Shown: in pieces, positions 48,301-57,300 of the stretch
Numbering within the stretch: position 1 is the stretch's first letter
How the letters are laid out: each line of letters starts with the position of its first letter
Source: Tridacna crocea
Lineage: Eukaryota > Mollusca > Bivalvia > Cardiida > Cardiidae
Length of the DNA: 64,000 nucleotides
Assembly (NCBI GenBank): GCA_943736015.1
Contig: OX031060.1
Span: forward strand, 11,545,501 to 11,609,500
Direction: 5' to 3'
Notes under the pieces: generated by a model
Database searches by the model: none
Told to the model about the DNA's origin: nothing
Seen by the model: only the letters and a program-made list of their open reading frames with translations
Program-made: the position numbers and the translations under genes

Positions 48301-51300
48301 TTTACCAAGTATACAAATACAACATTTTACACCCATAGAATACAGTGCATGAAAACAAAGTGGGAAATAAAGCGATTTTATGGTAGTAATCAATTGCTGC
48401 ATCACCAAGATTGTTTTCTTTACCGTTTACCGCTAAAAACTCCAATTTTTGTATTCATTTCATGTATCCTATCATGTTATTTGTAGTTGTTTTTTATGTG
48501 TCTGGAAAAAAAAACCTTTACAGTAATGGATCAAAGGATTTGAAACTTTTTATTTTTTTTATAATTTTTTTTATAATATTTTTTTATAATAGCAGAAACA
48601 TGAAGATGAGGAATCTGATGAAGAAGAAACAGAAGAGGAGGAGGAGGAGGAGGTTAAAGAAGAAGATATGACACAAAGCAAAAGAGTAGGTCTATGTTAT
48701 TTCCACTTTTATTGATTGAAACTTAAATTCAAATTTGGTAGGATTACAAAGAAAAATCACTTTCTACCCAGAAACATCACTAAGACAAGAACAGTGCTTA
48801 ACCCTTACCCAAACGACAAATTTTAGACTCTTCTAAACTGAAAGAGTTTGCAGACAATAATTTTAGATTTGATGAAAATTGTAGAAAGTTCTCCTAAAGG
48901 ATAGTAAAACACTGTGGGAAAAGGAGAAATTGCTCGTTACGAGCAATTTCTTCTTTTCCCACAGTGTTTTCAAAAGACTTGCACTGCAGACACGTAAAAA
49001 CCAGGGCTTGTTTGGGAAAGGGTTAAACTTCGGATGAAATACCCATTTTGTATTTGGATCCCCCTCAAATTTTCATGCTTTTTAATTAATGGTTCTGTTA
49101 TAACCAGTGTGGTTTCTGTCATAACCAGTGTGGATAGCAACACACATTCAATTTGATCTCTTTTTTGTTTTTTATACCCCCACAAAACGAATGTTTTTGG
49201 GGGTAAACTGGAATCAGCCTGTCTGTCTGTGTGTCTGTCTGTGTGTCCATCAGTGTCTTTGTCTGTGTACAAGATACTAGTAATTTTGTTTTGCGAACTC
49301 CTCCTATAGTTTTTCTTCAATTGTATTGAAACTTTGCACATTTATTGATCATATATTGAAGATTTGCAAGACGCAATTTTCAAGTGTCAACTTTTCCTGG
49401 TTGAGGAAATATCTTACCTTGAACTTGACACTTTTTTCTGTCAAAGTGCTGGTGGGGGTATTAAGTCACATTTAGTGACAGCTCTGGTTTCATTCAAAAG
49501 CTGTAACACCCTATCTGTTTATCAAAGTTATGAAAAGAAATATACAAAACAAATAAAGGTATTAGTTAATTGTGAATATATTCGACATGACTATCTAACA
49601 ATTTAAGCCCTAATTTTATACTTTTGTCAAAATGGATAGTTTTCTTGAAATTTTCCTTTAAAAGATCTGTTTTTCGTCTTTTTCCAATTCCTAGTTTGAT
49701 ATCAGAACTTTGAAATGATAAATTTAGCCCACACATACCATAGTGTTTTAGACGCAAGTGCAATTCACTAGCATGTGCAAACACCAATAAACCTTGTCTG
49801 GACAAGCAGAAGTTCATGCCTAATGTATGCCTTGAAAATGACCAGTGAGAAGACATGGCACTTCCATGCCACTGAAGCATGCAATAGTCATACCTGAGAT
49901 ATGTGTCTTGTGATATGTCAGCGTTTCCCACACAGCTTAACTCATTACCAAACAACAAAATTTCAGGTTTGTCCGAATTGAAAGCATTTGCAAAAGACAA
50001 AATTAAAGTGACTAAAAATTTGAAATTTGTTGTGTGGAGGGTAGAAAACATTGTGGTAAAAGGGGAAAATGCTGGTAACCAGCATTTTCTCCTTTTCCCG
50101 CAATGTTTTGTAAAGGCTTCTTTCTCAGGGTCGTCAAAAGTAGGGTTTGTGTGGTAATGGGTTAAAGCACTTACAAGCCCACTGAAACTTATTACAGCAT
50201 GGTATTCCACCTGAAAACAAGTAATGATAATTTTGAACAGGTTTTGTCAATTCCTTCTCCTTTTTTATTATGCCCATTACCAATTACGAAAAATATGCAG
50301 CCAACTTGGATAACATCACTCTTAGAAATCCATAGTCGCCATGTTTGGATCTTTAGCCACTTACCACTTATTCCAAATTTTCATTAGTCTGAGAAAGAGG
50401 CCTTCAAAACTACAATTAAGGAGAAGGAGAAAATGTGGGTAACCAGCTTTTCTCTTCCCAGTCATGTTTTCTCCATTTTCAAAAGCATTCGAATTTTATA
50501 AAGGCAGTAAATTGTCTTAGTATGTTTTAATATGGACAAAAGAAAACTCTCTTTGTCTGGTAAAGATATAATGCACGCGTACACTGTAAACCAATGTTGT
50601 AAAAGGAGAAGTTGCGCTTATCAAATAATTCATCCTATTGCAACAAGTTGTTTTAAAAGTATTCTGCAGTACAACACAAAAATGTTATTTCTAGGAGATA
50701 AAAGTAATCAAGGTTTTGCTGTTTGCTCATTTTGTAGGCCTTGCCACAAGCTCCAATACCAAAGCCAAGAGCTCAACCAAAGATACCTGGTATGTCAGAA
50801 GAGGATGAAGAGGACCCAGAAGAAAAGAAGGATGGAAAGAAGAAGGATAAAAAAATAAAGAAAAGTAAGATATGTCTTATTTTCAGTTGTTTACTTTAGG
50901 TAGCTTCCCTTGTTTATTTTTCAGCCTCTAGTAAGAGGGCCTTTCAAAGACTGTACCAAGAGAAGAGAATGCTCGATTTAGTTGGCATCAATATTTTCTA
51001 CTCTTTTAAGGCTATACCACACAATTGCAAATTTTTAGCAACCCTGAGAAAATAAGCTTTTGAAAACCTTGTGGAGAAAGGAGAAAATGCTGGTAACCTT
51101 TTTCCCTTTTCCCCACAATATTTTCAACTCTTTGAAAGACAAATTTCAATCTTTTGATGCACACTTCTTTTGTCATCTGAAAATGAGTTTAATTTGGAAT
51201 AGTTTAAATATTGTCATGTGAAAAAGAGTTAAAAAAAATTCCATCATTTAGCTACATTTTATGTGTTACTTGCAATTACTGTCATCATGACTTTGGTTAT

Positions 51301-54300
51301 GTTGATCTTTAACTGTTTACCAAACAACAAAATTTTAGACTGGTCCAGTTTGAAAGCATCTACCGATGACAAATCAAATGTGAATAAAAAGTTGAAATTA
51401 GTTTTGGGAAGGGTAGAAAACAGTATGGGAAAAGGAGAAAATGCTGATACCCAGCATTTTCTCCTTTTCCTATAATATTTTCAAAGGCTTTCTCTGTCAG
51501 GATTGTGTGGTAAAGAGTTAAAGTACCATGTTATTTTGGTTTTGGATAACAAAATTTCTAACAAGTTTATTTATAATATTTTAATATCTTTCAGAAAAGA
51601 CAAAAGGTGTGACACTATTTGGGAGGAAGAAACCAGCTTTATCCGAAGATGAAGACGATGAAGAAGAAGTAGAGGATGAAGAAGGAGATGAAATTAAAGA
51701 TGTGAAAAAAACTGAAAAGGCTAAGCCTCTGACTGATGAAGAGGAAGAAGAGGAGGAAGAAGAGGAAGTGAAAGATAAGAAAAAGGACAAAAAGGACAAG
51801 AAGAAAGATAAGAAAAAGGACAAAAAAGATAAGAAAAAGGATAAAAAGGACAAGAAGAAAGGAAAAGATGAGAAGGATGAAGAAGGAGACGAGGAAGAGG
51901 AAGAAGAGGAGGAAAAAGCAGGTATTCCTGTGTTAGGGATTTAACACTTTGACTTAAGGAAGAGGGGTTTTTCAGACTAAGTTGGAAAAAAAGAATAGAG
52001 TGGCTATCAGCATTTTTTTACTTATTCCATAATATTATCTTCCTTTTTCTTCCCTATTATATAAACTCCTTCATTGGAGCTGCACTTGATTTGTGGTCTA
52101 CAAATCCTTTCAGTAAGAACAACTCTAAACTTTGTTATCTGATAAAGGTTTAAATTATATGGCCTGGAACCTGTGAAAAGGGGCATTTGGACATTTGTGT
52201 AAAATGTCATCTTGGATTAGCCTGCGCAGTCCGCGCAGGCTAATCCAAAATGACACTTTCCGTTTTTAGGATATTTTCTCTTTTGCGTAAGTCTACTGTA
52301 GCACGAAATGTAATGTAGTCGAAAGTGCCGTCTCCGATCAGTCGGCGCAGACTGTGCAGGCTGACCCCAGACGACACATTATGCAAATGTCCGAATGCAC
52401 CTTTCCGCGAGTTGCAAGCCATATATCCAGATGGCAAAGGTGACAGGTTTTTCTGTACAGATTCTCAATCAGAAAACAAAACTTTTGTCACTGTATCCTT
52501 GTGTAAATAGTGTTTATCATTAGAAATTGGACTGTGTTACTTTAAGATCATGCTTCATGTTCTGTGCAGTCTAAACTTGTTCTTCATTGTCTGTAAAAGT
52601 AACAATACAGGCCAAATGTATACAAAGTTGGTATTTGAATGCTTTGGAATTTATACCATATCATTTGAAAGTATGGAAATTATTGTGAACATGACAATCT
52701 TTATTCGGTTGATTCAAGTTTTAGTCACTGACAGAGAAATTAATTTCTAAACAGGGTTAAAACCTACCAGGTAGCTCTGTCTTTTGCTTACTTTTTCCCT
52801 GTTTTTAAAATTCTGTTTTCTGCCAGTGACTAACATATGGCCCAAATACATGATAACAGAGTATCATTTCTGCAATATTGTCCACACATTTAAATGACAT
52901 GATTAAAATTCTAATGTGTTATGACACCTGCTTTCATATTTTTGAATTTACTTGGTCTTTAACTCTTTACCCCATAAGGCATTTCTATGGTATCTCTAAC
53001 TGACCCTAAATAACAGCAAGGATGAGGCGTTTCTTGTGTGTGTGTGTGACACCTCTTGATAGCATAGAAAACATTGTGGCAAAAGGTGAAATTGCTCGTC
53101 ACGAGCAATTTCACCTTTTGCCACAATGTTTTCCAGAGGCTCCTACAAGCAATGCATAGAAATGAGTATCTATGGAGTAAAGGGTTAAGGCATTCAGAGT
53201 TGTATTTTGCATGCTGAACTCCTAACCACACAATCTTCAGTTTTAAAGACCCTGAGGAGGAAACCTTTCGAGAATTTTGTTGGACATGGAGAAAAGACTG
53301 GTTGCCAGCATCTTCTTTTCCAAGAATGTTAATGCATCTGCGAAAAGTATAGACCCTGGTCAGCCTGCACAATCCGCGCCGGCTAACCTGGGCCAAAACT
53401 TTTCGCTATTAGTCTACATATTCTATATTTCAAAGGACCATTCTACCTCATTATTGAGTCAGTTGTTGAAACTTTTACCCCATAAGGCATTTCTATTGTA
53501 TCTCTTATTGACCCTAAATAATAGCAAGGATGAAGCCATTTCTTATGTGTATATGACACCTATTGATAGCATAGAAAACATTGTTGCAAAAGGTGAAATT
53601 GCTCGTCACGAGCAATTTCACCTTTTGCCACAATGTTTTCCAAAGGATCCTTCAAGCAATGCGTAGAAATGAGTGTCTGTGGAGTATAGGGTTAAAAAAA
53701 ATATGATGACTTGCCTGGCATCAAGTGTCACAGAGGTGCAATAAGCCCCCTTTTTCCAGAGTATGGCTCATTTATAAGGGTATTAATTCCAGTGGAAATA
53801 TTTTCAGGGAATGATAAGGACACAAAAGATAAGAAGAAAGATAAAAAAGACAAGAAAAAAGATAAAGACAAGAAGGATAAAAAGAAAGACAAGAAGAAGA
53901 AAGGTGAAGATGAAGATGAAGAAGAAGATGAAGAGAAAGAGGTAAGGAAAAACAACTTGAGATCAGCTGATGCTAGACTGATCACAGTGCCTCGGCCAAC
54001 AAATGTACAAATGTGATTTTGAGAACATATGTGATTGGTCAAGTGAAAAGGGACAAACCGGGAATTCTGTACATCAATTGGATGAAAATGGATCAATGAT
54101 AGTGCAGGTCAATTTAAGTTGATGGTTAAAAAATGATTGTGTAACAAGGTAGAATGACCACTTTTCATAGAGGAATTATCTTGAAAGGGAAAAGGAAGGA
54201 CGCAGTCTGACCAGGATTGACACTTTTCGCAATTCCCAGATGGTCTCTCTTTGCGTGACTGGTCACATATATAAATGAGCCACGCTCTGTGAAAAGGGGG

Positions 54301-57300
54301 ATTTAAGCATCTGCAAAAGTATTGACCCAGGTCAGCGTGTTCAGTCTATAGACTGACATGAGTCAAAACTTTTTTGCATTACATAGATACATTAAACCTT
54401 CCACTGCCATAGCATGGCTCATGTGTAAAGTGGGAATGATCAGCACAAGTTCAGGCATCTTACGTTTTGGGTCAGAGAGAAATTGCTGAGAACTGACAGT
54501 TCCATGCTGTTTTATTTCAATGTTTTTGAAGTGATCAACTGCTTGACAAAACACATTTTCATAGTGGTAATGAGCTTTTGTAAGAAAATTGCAAGAAAAA
54601 AGACACCCACTTGTTTTGTATGTTTTGACAAGAATTCTGATTTACAAAAGTTATTTTCTCTCTCATTCAGAATTTGACATCAGTTATCACATGTCAGTGC
54701 CTAGGTTTGTATGTCCCTACACCAGACTGTATCAAGGTTACATCTGGAGAATGTTTTATTATTTGTTTGCATTTCTTTTATGTTTTTTCATCATAAGAGT
54801 CATCATTTTTAATAAGAATACTACAGTAAACTAAATTATACTTTCTTGCTCTAGATCTGCTTTCAATAGTCTAGGTGTGAGATGTCCTGATTCTTCAGCT
54901 GTACATTTATAGGCACCATTGATGGTGAGAGCATGAATTGGGTTTTTGTGCAAAATTGTAATTAACTCTTTACCAAACGACAAAATTTTAGACTGGTCGA
55001 AATTCAAAACATCTGCGGATGACAAAATGAGTGTGACTAAAGAATTAAAATTTGTTTCAGGAAGGGAAGAAAACATTGTGGGAAATGGAGAAAATGCTGG
55101 TTACCAGCATTTTCTCCTTTTCCCTCTGTGTTTTCAAAAGGCTTCTTTCTTACGGTCGTTAAAAGTCGGGATTGTGTGGTAAAGAGTTAAGTTAATTCTG
55201 CCCTGTTTGGAAATTACAGGAGGAGCAAGAGGAGGATGGTAAAAAGAAAAAAGACAAGAAGAAAGACAAAAAGGATAAGGATAAAAAAGAGGACAAGAAG
55301 GACAAGGATAAGAAGGATAAAAAGAAAAAGAAGGATAAGGTTGTGTAATCCTGCTTTGTAAGCCTTATCAATTGGTGTAATCCTTTACCACACAACAAAG
55401 TTTCGGACTCTTACAAAGCAGACGAAAAGTCCTTGGTAGCTCAAATGATTGCACTTGCGTTTTATAGAAGGAAAAGCATTGATCTCACATAGTATTTTCA
55501 AAAGCTGTCTTCCTCAGGTTGTTATTAAAACACAGGGTTGCGTGTTAAAAGGTGAACTCTTTACCCGACAATTTTCTGTTTTAGCTATACTGAAGAAGAA
55601 AGCTTTTGAAAACATTTGGAAAAAAAGGAGAAAAATGCTGGTTACTAGCATTTTTCTTCTTTTCCAACAATAATATCTCCGCCTGTTAGAGTTACTGTTT
55701 TTTCTAGTGTTTCGGTCTGTTCATCTGTCCATTTGTCTTTTTGTCCTTCATCAATCATGTCAGCTCTTGTAACCGGAAAATATTCTAAGATATTTTGATA
55801 GAACGTCAGACATTTGTTAAGTGCCATGAGACAAAGTGTCATGTACAAGAACCGTTGTCTGTGCTTGTCATATTCTTCAAGGATTTGACCTGTCTGCTAT
55901 GACGCATCACTCACCCCCAAATAGAAAAGTAGGGCTTACAATGAAACTATTAGCCTATTACCCAAGCATGTAGGAGCTGTTTTAATAAATGATAGATGCA
56001 TAGGTTACATGATAGCGGATCAAAGCTGAACGAATTCCACCATCTAGATGGAGATAATGGCACAAGAATCATAAGTGACTTGTATATTTTTCGAGTTATT
56101 TCCCTTTCATTATTTTTCGTCACAAATTGTGTCCGCTCTATTACTCGAAAGTCTTAAATTTTAAGATATTTTGATAAAACTTTACACATTTGTAAAGCAC
56201 CATGAGACGAAGTGTCATGCACAAGAACTATAACTGTGGCTTTATCGAGTAATATCCCTTCCATTATTTTCCTTACTCATTTTATGTACAATTTCGTGTC
56301 CGCTCTACAAATTAAAAAACGTTACAGAAAAATGACCATTATTTCAGTTGGAAAATGCCTTGGTCACACACATATCAATCCTTCTGACACCAAAAACAAG
56401 TTGTAGTGGGTTTCTTTTTTGTTGTCATGACAAATCCTATCATTGTGTGAGCCACATTGAGTTTGCAAATGCTTTTTGTTTGTGCCAGGTCTAAAGTTTT
56501 GTTATCTAAGTAAATAGTACCTTTTTAACCCATTAGCCCACAATCCCTCCTCAATTGTAATTGTATTAAGGTTACTTGAACCTATTACCACACAATCCCT
56601 ACTCTTGACGACCCTTAGAAAGAAGCCTTTGGAAAATATTGTGGGAAAAGGAGAAAATGCCGGTAACCAGCATTTTTTTATTTTCCCACAATGTTTTCTA
56701 CCCTTCACAAAACAAATTTCAAATTCTCATCGTTTGGTAACGAGTTAAAAATTTCGTTGTGAAATATGATAGTTGTACAGGAGCTGGCATAAGTTAGCAA
56801 TTGAGATGGAATTTTCCTATACAAGTCTTGGAAAATGTTATTAACCTTTTACCAAACAATCCCTGTTTTTTACGACCCACAAGAGAGAAACCTTCAGAAA
56901 AAATTGTGGGAAAAGGAGAAAATGCTGATAACCAGCATTTTCTCCATTTCCCACAATATTTTCTACTCTTCAAAAGTCAAGTTTCAATGTTTGAGTCAAG
57001 TTTATTTTGTCATTTTCAAATGCTTTCAATGTGGACAAGTTTAGAATTTTTTCGTTTAGTAAAGAGTTAAGCAAGCCTCTAGCTGACAGATACCCAACAT
57101 TCCTTCATTTTTCTAAAACATTTTCTTCCATTTTACAGTTCATTGCTATTGTTTCATCGTCTATGAATTTGTTGTCTGCAAAAAAAATTTGTTGTTTGGT
57201 AAAGGGTAAATTGTTTTATTCTAGGATGAGAAATCTGAAGATGAAGAAGAAGGTGAAGATAAGAAGACAGAGGAGGATAAGAAAAAGACAGAAGACAAAC

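Noticed and set aside
49566..50210. 214-residue minus-strand frame
   Set aside because: Half of it is a hairpin MITE and the rest has no recognisable domain; it lies in RPGR intron 14 on the opposite strand.
51581..51853. Ser/Phe/Leu-rich minus-strand frame opposite RPGR exon 16
   Set aside because: Antisense shadow of the Lys/Asp/Glu codons of the RPGR tail. The same holds at 53728-54096 and 55192-55398.
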